From contig NZ_VITY01000013.1 of the NCBI RefSeq assembly GCF_007993935.1, forward strand, positions 185,473 to 249,472: DNA of 64,000 bases. The letters are read 5' to 3'. Shown here piece by piece: positions 18,469 to 26,941 of this stretch. The position numbers and the translations under genes are program-made. Below the pieces are notes generated by a model. The model ran no database searches, had not been told where the DNA came from, and saw only the letters and a list, made by a program, of their open reading frames with translations. Each line of letters starts with the position of its first letter. Positions within the stretch are counted from its first letter, which is position 1. This DNA comes from Bradyrhizobium macuxiense (GTDB lineage: Bacteria > Pseudomonadota > Alphaproteobacteria > Rhizobiales > Xanthobacteraceae).

Positions 18469-18551
18469 TAGGGCGGGTTAGGCGAAAGCCGTAGCCCGCC
18501 ATCTCTCCGTGGATCGATCGGCGGCGGGTTACGCATCGCTAACCCGCCCTA
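18469..18551. repeat. Composite palindromic repeat, GGGCGGGTTA family, copy 1
   Basis: Perfect 12-base outer arms TAGGGCGGGTTA (18469-18480) and TAACCCGCCCTA (18540-18551). A second inner pair, GTAGCCCGCC and GGCGGGTTAC, differs at one position. The unit lies 6 bases after the large-subunit stop codon and before coaA. Its form matches short interspersed palindromes (REP/BIME-like). Confidence 0.85.
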
Positions 18552-18600
18552 TGGTTGTGGGCCATTGACGTGGGAGTCTTTGCCTCGGCAAGATCGGAGA

Positions 18601-19533
18601 ATGACCCATCCCGACGAACTCTCCGCCTACATGATCTTCAGCCGCAGCGATTGGGCGGCGCTGCGCGCCAGCACGTCGCTGACGCTGTCGGATGCCGATC
18701 TCGCGGCGCTGCGCGGCCTCAACGGGCCGATCACCTCAGCCGAGGTCAGTGATGTGTACCTGCCGCTGACCCGGCTGCTGAACCTGCATTTCTCGGCGGC
18801 GCGCAATCTGATGCAGGTCAAGGCGGAATTTCTCGGCCGGCCGGCGCGCCGTTCGCCCTACATCGTCGCGTTGGCCGGCAGCGTCGGCGTCGGCAAGAGC
18901 ACCTTTGCCCGCGTGCTGTGTGCGCTGCTGGCCGGCTGGGCCGATCAGCCGCAGGTCGCGCTGGTGACGACCGACGGCTTCCTGCATCCCAACGGCGTTC
19001 TGGAAGAGCGCGGCCTGATGCGGCGCAAGGGCTTTCCCGAGAGCTACGATCTGCCGCGGATGCTGCGGTTTCTCGCGGCGGCCAAGGCGGGTGAACGCGA
19101 GCTCGAGCTGCCCGTCTACTCGCATCTGATCGGCGACATCGTGCCGTCCGAACGGCAGGTCATCCGGCAGCCGGATATCCTGGTGTTCGAGGGTCTCAAC
19201 GTGCTGCTGGCGCGCGGCACGGCGCCGGTGGTGGTCTCGGACTTCTTCGACTTCTCGATCTACCTCGATGCCGATGAGGCCGACATCCAGTCCTGGTATG
19301 TCGAGCGTTTCCTCAGGCTGCAGCCGACCGCGTTCCGGAATCCCGCCTCCTATTTCCACCACTACCGGGACCTGCCGCCCGGTGACGCGCGCGAGGTCGC
19401 GGAGCGGCTGTGGCGCGAGCACCACCGCGCCAATCTCAGGGAGAACATCCTACCGACGCGGACGCGCGCCGACGTCGTGCTGCGCAAGCGCTCCGATCAC
19501 TCGATCGGTGAAGTCTGGCTGCGGGAGACGTAG
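18601..19533 (+). CDS. coaA: Type I pantothenate kinase
   Basis: A 310-residue protein close to the usual CoaA length. The P-loop is GSVGVGKST near residue 100, preceded by FSRSDWAALRASTSLTLS, which aligns with the N-terminal region of enterobacterial CoaA. The ATP and pantothenate pocket segments TTDGFLHPN, KGFPESYD, YSHLIGDI and FEGLNVL are all present. It phosphorylates pantothenate, the committed step of coenzyme A synthesis, in the cytoplasm. The ATG at 18601 is preferred by similarity although GGAGA lies directly against it; a TTG start at 18565 is also open. It is bracketed by two copies of the same palindromic repeat. Confidence 0.92.
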   Translation: MTHPDELSAYMIFSRSDWAALRASTSLTLSDADLAALRGLNGPITSAEVSDVYLPLTRLLNLHFSAARNLMQVKAEFLGRPARRSPYIVALAGSVGVGKSTFARVLCALLAGWADQPQVALVTTDGFLHPNGVLEERGLMRRKGFPESYDLPRMLRFLAAAKAGERELELPVYSHLIGDIVPSERQVIRQPDILVFEGLNVLLARGTAPVVVSDFFDFSIYLDADEADIQSWYVERFLRLQPTAFRNPASYFHHYRDLPPGDAREVAERLWREHHRANLRENILPTRTRADVVLRKRSDHSIGEVWLRET

Positions 19534-19538
19534 CAATG

Positions 19539-19623
19539 TAGGGCGGGTTAGGCGAGGCCGTAACCCGCCGTCTTTCCGCGCGTCGGGTTGGGTCGGCGGG
19601 TTACGCTTCACTAACCCGCCCTA
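19539..19623. repeat. Composite palindromic repeat, GGGCGGGTTA family, copy 2
   Basis: The same 12-base outer arms as copy 1, TAGGGCGGGTTA at 19539-19550 and TAACCCGCCCTA at 19612-19623, with an internal TAACCCGCC/GGCGGGTTA pair. It fills the gap between the convergent coaA and ornithine-cyclodeaminase-like genes and could end transcription from both. Confidence 0.85.
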
Positions 19624-19630
19624 CGGTCCC

Positions 19631-20575
19631 TCACTTCAGCTCTTTCCCCAGCTGCGCGAACACCGTCTCGCAGGTCATCAAATCCAGATGCCCGCCGCCG
19701 GCGTTCTTGAAGAAGGTGATGTCGTCAGCCGACTGCCGGCCGGTGACTGCACCGCTCGCGAGGTCGTAGTGGTCGCCGAGCACGTCGCTCTCCTTGATCG
19801 CACCGCTGGCGATCGGCTGCAGGATGTCGCCGACGCCGTCGAAGGCGGATTCGCGGCGGTCGACGAAGATGCGCGAGCGCCGCGCTGCCTCGTCGTCGGA
19901 CTCGCGGGTGTCGGGGGTGAAGCCGCCGACCAGATCGAGATGGGTGCCGGGCTTCAGATTGGCGCCCTTGACCAGCGGCTCGCGCGAGCGGGTGCAGGTG
20001 GTGATGATGTCGGCCTTGCCGGTCGCGGCGTCGAGATCGCTCACCGCCTCGGCGGCGATGCCGTCGGCTTCCAGCAGCGTGGCGAGCTCCTGCGCGCGCT
20101 CGACGGTCCGGTTCCAGACCCGCACCCGCTTCAACGAAGGCCGCACCGTGCGGTGGCCGCGCACCAGCCAGCGCGCCATCTCGCCGGCGCCGACCACCAG
20201 CAGCGTCTCGGCATCCGGCCGGGCGAGGTGCTTGGCGCCGAGCGCGGAATCCGCGGCGGTCTTCCAATGGGTGATCTCGGCGGCGTCCATCACCGCGAGC
20301 GGCCGGCCGTCATTGCCGTCGAACAGCACGCAGACCGCCTGCACGGCCGGCAGCTTGCCGTGCGCGAGGTTGCCCGGGAAGCTGGTGTAGAGCTTGGTCA
20401 TCATGAAGCGGCCGGCATCGACCGCGCTGCGGGTCACCAGCTGCTGGCCCTTGTCGTCGCCGAGATAGCCGTCATGGACCGCGATCTTGGGCCGCCGGTG
20501 CGCGGCCTCGATCGCCTCGATCAGGATTGGAAAGCTCAGGACGCGGTTGACCTCGCTGTCGTCGACAATATGCAC
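19631..20575 (-). CDS. Ornithine cyclodeaminase/mu-crystallin family protein
   Basis: A 314-residue protein with the family's Rossmann motif VVGAGEMAR near residue 130 and the ITHWKTAADSALGAKHLA segment that binds substrate and cofactor. Members deaminate ornithine to proline or reduce cyclic imino acids such as pyrroline-2-carboxylate and ketimines with NAD(P)H; sequence alone does not separate these. The GTG start at 20575 has GAGGAG 8 bases upstream. Convergent with coaA, and divergent from the four-helix membrane protein. Confidence 0.87.
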   Translation of the reverse strand: MHIVDDSEVNRVLSFPILIEAIEAAHRRPKIAVHDGYLGDDKGQQLVTRSAVDAGRFMMTKLYTSFPGNLAHGKLPAVQAVCVLFDGNDGRPLAVMDAAEITHWKTAADSALGAKHLARPDAETLLVVGAGEMARWLVRGHRTVRPSLKRVRVWNRTVERAQELATLLEADGIAAEAVSDLDAATGKADIITTCTRSREPLVKGANLKPGTHLDLVGGFTPDTRESDDEAARRSRIFVDRRESAFDGVGDILQPIASGAIKESDVLGDHYDLASGAVTGRQSADDITFFKNAGGGHLDLMTCETVFAQLGKELK

Positions 20576-20645
20576 GTGGTTCTCTCCTCGGGCACCCTTG
20601 CGCGGCTCCCGGAGCGCGCCAAAGCGGCTCCGGACTGGATAGCGT

Positions 20646-21467
20646 GTGGGGAAGGCTAGTCAACCGGACATGCGCTGCGCCCCTTGCTATCCTGCGCATC
20701 TGATTCTCTCGCAGGTCTCGCAAGCCGTGGTTGCAGTCGTCGTCGCCATCCTGATCTTCATGCTGCTCGGCGGCGCCGCGCTTGGGACCATGGCGATCCA
20801 TGGCCGGCTCGAGGATCATCACCGCAGCGACGAGACCAATACCTCGGTACGCCTGGTCGCGACGCTGTTCGTCACCATGCCGTCGCTGCTGCTCGGCCTG
20901 ATGATGAACAACTCGGCCAACACCTACGTGGCGGTCGACCGCAATCTGCATGTGTTCGCCACCGACCTCATCCTGCTCGACCGCAGCCTGCGGCCGCTCG
21001 GTCCCAGCGCCGACGAGCCGCGCCGGCGGCTGCTCGCCTATGTCGAGCAGGTGCTCAAGGATGTGCCGATCTCACGGGCTAACGAGGTGTCCGAACATCT
21101 GCTCGACGAGGTCGGCACCAGTCTCCGCGAGCTGAGGTTCGGCGACGAGCAGAAGGTCGCGCTGTGGAACGATGCAAGGTCGCTCTATCGGCAGGCGGTG
21201 CAGCAGCGCTGGACCTTTGTCGAGCAGTCCGACGGTTCGTTCCCGTCACCGCTGATCTGCATTCTGGTCGGATGGCTGACACTGATGTTCGCGACGCTGG
21301 GCTTTCGGGCGCCACGCAACGCGGTCGTGATCTCGACCTATGTCGCCGCGGCGGCGCTGGTCGCGGCCGCGATCTATCTGATCCTCGAAATGAGCACGCC
21401 GTTCTCCGGCCCGATCCAGATTTCCGACCGCCCGCTGGTGCGTGCGGCGGAGGAGATCAGGCGGTAG
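20646..21467 (+). CDS. Four-helix membrane protein, DUF4239/bestrophin-like
   Basis: A protein of 265-273 residues with two N-terminal and two C-terminal hydrophobic segments (VAVVVAILIFMLLGGAAL; LVATLFVTMPSLLLGLMM; ICILVGWLTLMFATLGF; VAAAALVAAAIYLILEM) around a charged cytoplasmic loop of about 100 residues. The layout fits DUF4239, a bestrophin-like family of unknown function, but I cannot confirm the assignment. Starts at GTG 20646 and ATG 20670 are both possible. Stands alone. Confidence 0.68.
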   Translation: MGKASQPDMRCAPCYPAHLILSQVSQAVVAVVVAILIFMLLGGAALGTMAIHGRLEDHHRSDETNTSVRLVATLFVTMPSLLLGLMMNNSANTYVAVDRNLHVFATDLILLDRSLRPLGPSADEPRRRLLAYVEQVLKDVPISRANEVSEHLLDEVGTSLRELRFGDEQKVALWNDARSLYRQAVQQRWTFVEQSDGSFPSPLICILVGWLTLMFATLGFRAPRNAVVISTYVAAAALVAAAIYLILEMSTPFSGPIQISDRPLVRAAEEIRR

Positions 21468-21631
21468 CTCATTCGGATCGAGCTAAGCGGCGGTATTGGC
21501 ACGCGCCCTCGGCTTTATTCCCCTCACATCAGTCGCTCGGCCGGAAATTGTTTCCGCACCGCCGGCGGAATAGTGCAGGCCTTCGCGCGTCCTTACGCAT
21601 GCAAGCGATTTGCACTCGAAAGGGAGACATC

Positions 21632-22018
21632 ATGAAGACAACGTTCGCACTCACGCTCGCCGCCGCCGCTTCGTTCGCTCTTGCGTCTGCCGCCTTTGCC
21701 GCGCCGCCGACCAAGACCGGCACCACGGCGAAGGGTTCCGTCCTGACCGACACCAAGGGCATGACGCTCTACACTTTCGACAAGGACACGGACGGCAAGT
21801 CGGCCTGCAACGGCCCCTGCGCGACCAACTGGCCGGTGCTGAAGGCGGATGCCGGCGACAAGGCTGAAGGCGGCTACACCATTATCTCGCGCGACGACGG
21901 CTCGAAGCAATGGGCCTACAAAGGCAAGCCGCTCTATACCTTCGCCAAGGACCAGAAGGCCGGCGACATCACCGGCGACGGCTTTCTCAACGGTGCCTGG
22001 CACCTCGCGCAGCCCTGA
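21632..22018 (+). CDS. Exported protein with Yx(F/W/Y)xxD repeats (COG4315 type)
   Basis: A 128-residue product with a signal peptide ending in AAFA-AP and a GGGAG ribosome-binding site. The mature part has two copies of the secreted-repeat motif: LYTFDKD and LYTFAKDQ, with CNGPCATNWP between them. The family is widespread, periplasmic and of unknown function, often induced by stress. A palindromic repeat lies directly downstream. Confidence 0.85.
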   Translation: MKTTFALTLAAAASFALASAAFAAPPTKTGTTAKGSVLTDTKGMTLYTFDKDTDGKSACNGPCATNWPVLKADAGDKAEGGYTIISRDDGSKQWAYKGKPLYTFAKDQKAGDITGDGFLNGAWHLAQP

Positions 22019-22034
22019 AGAGTTGCAGCTTCGT

Positions 22035-22064
22035 AGGGCGGGTTACGCTTTGCGAACCCGCCCT
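22035..22064. repeat. Palindromic repeat, GGGCGGGTTA family, short copy 3
   Basis: Arms AGGGCGGGTT (22035-22044) and AACCCGCCCT (22055-22064) around a 10-base loop. It is the minimal hairpin form of the units flanking coaA, again between converging genes. Confidence 0.82.
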
Positions 22065-22073
22065 GTGATTGCG

Positions 22074-22421
<348 letters not shown>

Positions 22422-22613
22422 AGCAAATTCCATCCTTCGGTTCGGCGAAACCGGAATGGCCCGCTCGCAAAATTGGACGGGGCCTGATGGAAGTGGGTTC
22501 GAGCGGGAAGCCGCGATTTTGCGATGCGGACACGACAACGTGAAGGCGCGAACCGACGCGTCTTCCGCCGAAGGCTCAGCCTGCGCCGGCAGGTTTGCCA
22601 GCGCTTTGCGCGT

Positions 22614-23195
22614 TCAGGTGCGCTGCTTCAGCGCCATGCCCATGCTGATCCAGCTGACGCCGGCGCAGATCAGGTCGACGCTGAGGAAGATGCCGAGCAC
22701 GTAGAGGCTCGACACCGGCCAGTGCGCCAGGATCATGGCGCCGAGCACGAGCGTGATCAGCCCGGAGATCGCGACCATTCCCCACGGCGCCGCCGAGTTC
22801 ATGCCGAACGCGAGGAAGATCCGCACGATGCCGGAGACCACCAGCGCGATGCCGAGGAACAGCGTCAGCGTCGCCGCCGCGAGCAGCGGATTCTCGAAGG
22901 TGATGAATCCCGCAACGACATAGAGCGCGCCGAGCAGCAGCCAGAACAGGAACTTGCCCCACGTCTTGAACTGGAAGGCGTTCACGATCTCGGCGGCGCC
23001 CGCGACGATCATCATGGCGCCGACGAACAGCACGCTGACGACGGTGGCGAACAACACACTGCCGAAGGCGAGCACGCCGGCGATCAGGTAGATCACGCCA
23101 AGGGCGACGATCCAGCCCCACTTCGCGCGAAGGTTGGCAAGCCCGGATCCGAGGCTGTGAGGAGGAGTGGCGGGTGAGCTGGACGCTGTGGACAT
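22614..23195 (-). CDS. HdeD-family (DUF308) membrane protein
   Basis: A 193-residue protein starting at ATG 23195 with GGGAG 7 bases upstream. It has six hydrophobic segments in three pairs, the DUF308 repeat pattern. Landmarks are WIVALGVIYLIAGVLAF and GAMMIVAGAAEIVNAF. HdeD is an inner-membrane protein linked to acid resistance in enterobacteria; in alphaproteobacteria the role is not settled. It is divergent from the dodecin gene, with 236 bases between them. Confidence 0.85.
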   Translation of the reverse strand: MSTASSSPATPPHSLGSGLANLRAKWGWIVALGVIYLIAGVLAFGSVLFATVVSVLFVGAMMIVAGAAEIVNAFQFKTWGKFLFWLLLGALYVVAGFITFENPLLAAATLTLFLGIALVVSGIVRIFLAFGMNSAAPWGMVAISGLITLVLGAMILAHWPVSSLYVLGIFLSVDLICAGVSWISMGMALKQRT

Positions 23196-23377
23196 CGTAT
23201 CGCTCCCGAATACTTGATCAAACCATGCTACCATAGGTGACCGCGCGGACAAGGGCAGGCGCAGGGTGGCACCAAATGCAGGTGGCACCAAAGGCGCCGC
23301 GACACGTTGATTCAAATCAATCGGCGTGTTGCCGCGCAGCATTCGTTCGACGACGGCCGGTTTGCACCAGACGACGG

Positions 23378-23408
23378 ACTGTCCGGATTGGACTGCAAAC
23401 TGTCCGGA
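23378..23408. promoter_or_regulatory. Direct repeat upstream of dodecin
   Basis: ACTGTCCGGA occurs at 23378-23387 and again at 23399-23408, spaced exactly 21 bases start to start, two helical turns. Each copy contains the palindrome TCCGGA. The second copy ends 23 bases before the dodecin ATG, so this is a candidate operator or promoter element. Confidence 0.4.
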
Positions 23409-23431
23409 CCGCATCCACAAAGGAGGTCGAC

Positions 23432-23653
23432 ATGCCCACGACGCACGACAAGGACCACGTCTACAAGATCCTCGAACTGGTCGGATCATCCGACAAGAGC
23501 ATCGAGGCGGCGATCGAGAACGCCGTCAGCCGTGCGTCGAAGACGATCCGGGAAATGAAATGGTTCGAGGTGGTGCAGACGCGGGGCCATATCGAAGACG
23601 GCAAGGTCCGGCACTACCAGGTGACGCTGCGGGTCGGCTTCACGCTGGAGTAG
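23432..23653 (+). CDS. Dodecin, flavin-storage protein
   Basis: A 73-residue protein preceded by a perfect AGGAGG. It carries the dodecin pattern YKILELVGSSDKSIEAAIE, the flavin-stacking Trp in MKWFEVVQTRG, and the ending YQVTLRVGFTLE. Dodecins assemble as 12-subunit hollow spheres that sequester riboflavin, FMN or FAD in the cytoplasm. It is the only gene on its strand here, followed by a palindromic repeat. Confidence 0.93.
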   Translation: MPTTHDKDHVYKILELVGSSDKSIEAAIENAVSRASKTIREMKWFEVVQTRGHIEDGKVRHYQVTLRVGFTLE

Positions 23654-23685
23654 GCGGCGTCCGGCAATGATGCGTGTACGCGTTT

Positions 23686-23771
23686 CGTAGGATGGGTAGA
23701 GCGAAGCGAAACCCATCATTCGCGCTGCGGATATGAAGTGATGGGTTTCGCTGCGCTCTACCCATCCTACG
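23686..23771. repeat. Composite palindromic repeat, GGATGGGTAGAGCG family
   Basis: Perfect 18-base outer arms at 23686-23703 and 23754-23771, starting CGTAGGATGGG and ending CCCATCCTACG. An inner pair, GCGAAACCCATCA (23706-23718) and TGATGGGTTTCGC (23739-23751), completes a long hairpin. It lies between the converging dodecin and acetyltransferase genes. Confidence 0.88.
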
Positions 23772-23857
23772 CGACGCCATGCCCGCGAAGCTGCGTCGCC
23801 ACCAAAGCTGTCATCGTCCGGCTCGACCGAGCGATCCACTGAATGCGGTGGTTATGG

Positions 23858-23877
23858 GTCCTGGCTTTCGCCAGGAC
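23858..23877. repeat. Short hairpin repeat GTCCTGGC/GCCAGGAC
   Basis: A perfect 8-base stem with a TTTC loop just downstream of the acetyltransferase stop codon on the minus strand. It resembles another short interspersed palindrome family and may act as a terminator. Confidence 0.6.
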
Positions 23878-23901
23878 GACGAATGAAAACAGCGCGGCCC
23901 A

Positions 23902-24462
23902 TCACCGCCGCGACAGCGGCGCGGGCGGGGGCGGGGCGGTGGCGCCGGCGGCGAGCGAGCGTTGCACCATCACGGTGTCGGACCAGCGGCCGTAGCGATA
24001 GGCGACGCCCGGCAAATGCCCGACGCGGGCAAAGCCGAAGCGGTCGTGCAGCGCGAGCGAGGCGGCGTTGTCGCTGTCGATGTAACCGATCATCTGGCGA
24101 AAGCCGGCCGCGGCGCAGGTGTCGACCAGCACCTGTAGCAACTTGCCGCCGACGCCCTTGCCGGTGAAGCGGTGGTGAATATAGATCGAGTGCTTCACCG
24201 TGTAGCGATAGGCCGGGCGCTTGCGGAACTGGACCACATAGGCGTAACCGACCACCTCGCCGTCGCACACCGCGACCAGATGCGGCAGGCGGGTGCTGCG
24301 CAGGTTCTTGCGGCGGTCGCGCAGATCGTCGGGCTCGGGCGTGCCGCTATCGTCGACGCTCTCCTCGATGCCGTGGCGGATGTGATGGCGGTAGATCGAC
24401 AGCATCGCATCGACATCGCTGTCACGGGACGGACGGACGGTGATCTTCTGATCATTCTCCAT
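23902..24462 (-). CDS. GNAT-family N-acetyltransferase
   Basis: A 186-residue acetyltransferase related to the phosphinothricin acetyltransferase group. The N-terminal entry is TVRPSRDSDVDAMLSIYRHH, the acetyl-CoA loop is HRFTGKGVGGKLL near residue 100, and the C-terminal motif NAASLALHDRFGF follows. It transfers an acetyl group from acetyl-CoA to an amine; the substrate is unknown. The Ala/Pro-rich tail is not part of the domain. It starts 18 bases after the decarboxylase stop, so it is probably the second gene of that operon. Confidence 0.85.
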   Translation of the reverse strand: MENDQKITVRPSRDSDVDAMLSIYRHHIRHGIEESVDDSGTPEPDDLRDRRKNLRSTRLPHLVAVCDGEVVGYAYVVQFRKRPAYRYTVKHSIYIHHRFTGKGVGGKLLQVLVDTCAAAGFRQMIGYIDSDNAASLALHDRFGFARVGHLPGVAYRYGRWSDTVMVQRSLAAGATAPPPPAPLSRR

Positions 24463-24480
24463 TGCGTGTAGACCGTTCCC

Positions 24481-26838
24481 TTATTCGGAGACCACGTAGG
24501 TGTAGAAGCGGACGCGGCCGGATTCGTCAATCTCCTTGTAGATGCCCTGCACCTCGACCTCGAAGCCCGGGAACGCGTTGAAGCTCGCCTCGAACATCTT
24601 GAGGTAGTCGATCATCGGCTTGCTTCGTTCCGACAGCCGCTCGCCCGGCACGATGGTTGCGATGCCGGGCGGGTAGACCACGAACGGCGTCGCAGCGACG
24701 CGGCCGAAGATCTGGTCGATCGGCAGATAATCGACGTCGTTGCGGATCAGGTATTGCGCAGCCTGGCGCGGCGACATCGCGATCTCGGGCAGATGCTCGG
24801 GCAGGAATTGCCTGGCCTGCAGCGTGCTGACGCCGCCGTCGCGGAAGAAGCGGTGCATGTCGCCGCAGAGATCGCGCAGCCGCACCCCGCTGTAGCGTTG
24901 CGGGCGGCGGCGGAAGAATTCGGGGATGACGTCCTCGATCAGCGCGTTGTCGTCGTGCAGCTTCTTGAAGGCGACGAGCCCGGAGACCAGCGTGCCGGCC
25001 TTGCTGGCCTCGACACCGGGCGTCAGCAGGAAGAGCAGGGAGTTGAGGTCGTTCTTCTCGGCGACGATCTGGTTCTCACGCAGATATTGCGCCACGACCG
25101 GCGCGGGGATGCCGTGATCGGCATAGGCGCCGGTGGCGTGATCGAAGCCCGGCGTCAGCAGTGTGAGCTTGTTCGGGTCGGTCATCGCGAAGCCTTCCGT
25201 CAGCTCGGGGAAGCCGTGCCAGGTTTCGCCCGGACTGAGCTGCCAGTAGGACGGATTGGTCGCGAGCTGGTCGGTCGAGATCGTCTCCCAGGCGACGTTG
25301 TGCACGCCGTTCTCGCGGGCGATGTCGGGGATCTTCACCCGGTCCGGCACGAACGGCTCGAAGAACCAGCGCCGTTCGGCCCGTGTCTCCTTCTCCTCGA
25401 ACTCGCGCTTCACCGCGCGGATCTTCTTGCGCAGCTCGATGCCGAGCCGGATCGTGTCGTCCCACAACACTTCGCCGGAGCGGCCCTTCATCATCTGCGC
25501 GCCGACGTCGAGCGAGGCGAAGATCGGATAAAACGGCGAGGTCGAGGCGTGCTGCATGAAGCTTTCGTTGAAGCGGCGGTGCTCGACCCGGCGCTTCTGG
25601 CCCTTGATGTGGCGGTCGCGGATGTGGATCTGCGAGGCCTGCGAGAAGCTCGCCAGCTGCTTGTGGGTCGACTGGGTGGCGATGATGCCGGGCGCCTCGG
25701 GGCCGAGATTGGCGAGCCCCATCGCGAAGCGGCCGGCATAGATCGGGTGGAATTTCATGAAGCCGGCCCAGGCCTCGTCGAACAGGATGTAGTCGCAGAG
25801 ATGGCCGATCCGCTTCAGGATCATCTCGGCGGAATGGATGGTGCCGTCATAGGTGCACTGCTCGACCACCGCGACGCGGAACGGGCGCTCCTTCTTCCAG
25901 GCGTTCTCGTCCTTGACCAGCGGGTGCTTGCGGATGTGGTCGCGCAGCGCGCCCTCGTCGAGCAGGTCCCAGCGCATCGGGCCGATCAGGCCCCAAGCAT
26001 TGCGCACCGTCGGCACGTAGACCGGGATGCCGCCGCCGATCAAGAGCGCGCCGTGATGCGCGGCCTTGTGGTTGTTGCGGTCGAACAGCACGAGGTCGCC
26101 GTCGGTGACCAGCGAGCCGAGCGCGACCTTGTTAGAGGTCGAGGTGCCATTAAGCACGAAATAGGTTTTTTCCGCGCCGAAGATCTTCGCCGCTTCCTTC
26201 TGCGCGCGCAGCGCCGGCCCCTCATGGGTGAGGAGGTCGCCGAGGTCGAGCACGGAATTGTCGAGGTCGTCGCGGAACACGGCTTCGCCGAGATGCTCGA
26301 CGAACACCCGGCCGATCGGGCTGCGGCTGTAGAACACGCCGCCATTGTGGCCCGGGCAGGTCCAGAGCTGGTTGCCTTCCTCGGCATAATCGACCAGCGC
26401 CCCGAAGAACGGCGTCTTCAAATTCTCGGCGTACTGCTTGAGCCTGGAGATCAGGTTCTTGGCGATGAAGGGCGGAGTTTCCTCGGACAGGAACACGTAG
26501 CCGTCGATGAAATCCAGTACCTCGACCGGGAGATCCTCGAATCGCTTGCGGCGGATCAGAAGGATGATCGGGAAGTCGAGGCCGCGCCGGCGCATCAAAT
26601 TGATCAGCGCCGCGGTCTTGCCCTCGAGCCCCTTCTTGCCCCAGTCGACCACCATGCAGCCGATCGCGGCATCGGTCTGCACCGCGATTTCGGCATCTTC
26701 CAGCTTGCGGGCGCGGACCACCTCGAAGCCGGAGCGCTCGATTTCGGTGATGATCTGATTGAATCGGATGCCTTCGAGGTCGTCCGCCTCGAAAACCGGC
26801 GCGGCAAACAGGAAGTTGAAGCGTTTGAAATAGTCCAT
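24481..26838 (-). CDS. Orn/Lys/Arg decarboxylase, fold-type I PLP enzyme
   Basis: A 785-residue protein of the large inducible or biosynthetic amino acid decarboxylase family. An N-terminal response-regulator-like wing (about residues 1-125) precedes the PLP domain. The cofactor Lys is in STHKQLASF near residue 393, and the YILFDEAWAGF segment carries the Asp that contacts the pyridine nitrogen. The C-terminal domain (PGERLSE region) is complete. It removes CO2 from arginine, lysine or ornithine to give a polyamine or diamine; the family member type cannot be fixed from sequence. The ATG at 26838 is preferred over the 13-codon longer form. Confidence 0.9.
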   Translation of the reverse strand: MDYFKRFNFLFAAPVFEADDLEGIRFNQIITEIERSGFEVVRARKLEDAEIAVQTDAAIGCMVVDWGKKGLEGKTAALINLMRRRGLDFPIILLIRRKRFEDLPVEVLDFIDGYVFLSEETPPFIAKNLISRLKQYAENLKTPFFGALVDYAEEGNQLWTCPGHNGGVFYSRSPIGRVFVEHLGEAVFRDDLDNSVLDLGDLLTHEGPALRAQKEAAKIFGAEKTYFVLNGTSTSNKVALGSLVTDGDLVLFDRNNHKAAHHGALLIGGGIPVYVPTVRNAWGLIGPMRWDLLDEGALRDHIRKHPLVKDENAWKKERPFRVAVVEQCTYDGTIHSAEMILKRIGHLCDYILFDEAWAGFMKFHPIYAGRFAMGLANLGPEAPGIIATQSTHKQLASFSQASQIHIRDRHIKGQKRRVEHRRFNESFMQHASTSPFYPIFASLDVGAQMMKGRSGEVLWDDTIRLGIELRKKIRAVKREFEEKETRAERRWFFEPFVPDRVKIPDIARENGVHNVAWETISTDQLATNPSYWQLSPGETWHGFPELTEGFAMTDPNKLTLLTPGFDHATGAYADHGIPAPVVAQYLRENQIVAEKNDLNSLLFLLTPGVEASKAGTLVSGLVAFKKLHDDNALIEDVIPEFFRRRPQRYSGVRLRDLCGDMHRFFRDGGVSTLQARQFLPEHLPEIAMSPRQAAQYLIRNDVDYLPIDQIFGRVAATPFVVYPPGIATIVPGERLSERSKPMIDYLKMFEASFNAFPGFEVEVQGIYKEIDESGRVRFYTYVVSE

Positions 26839-26941
26839 GCGTGTCCCCGAACTGTGCTGGCGCTGACGTGTCGGCACTATTCATGACAAACAGATGACAA
26901 TGGGGATAGCAGGCAATCAAATGCGAATGGAGGGGCGCTTT

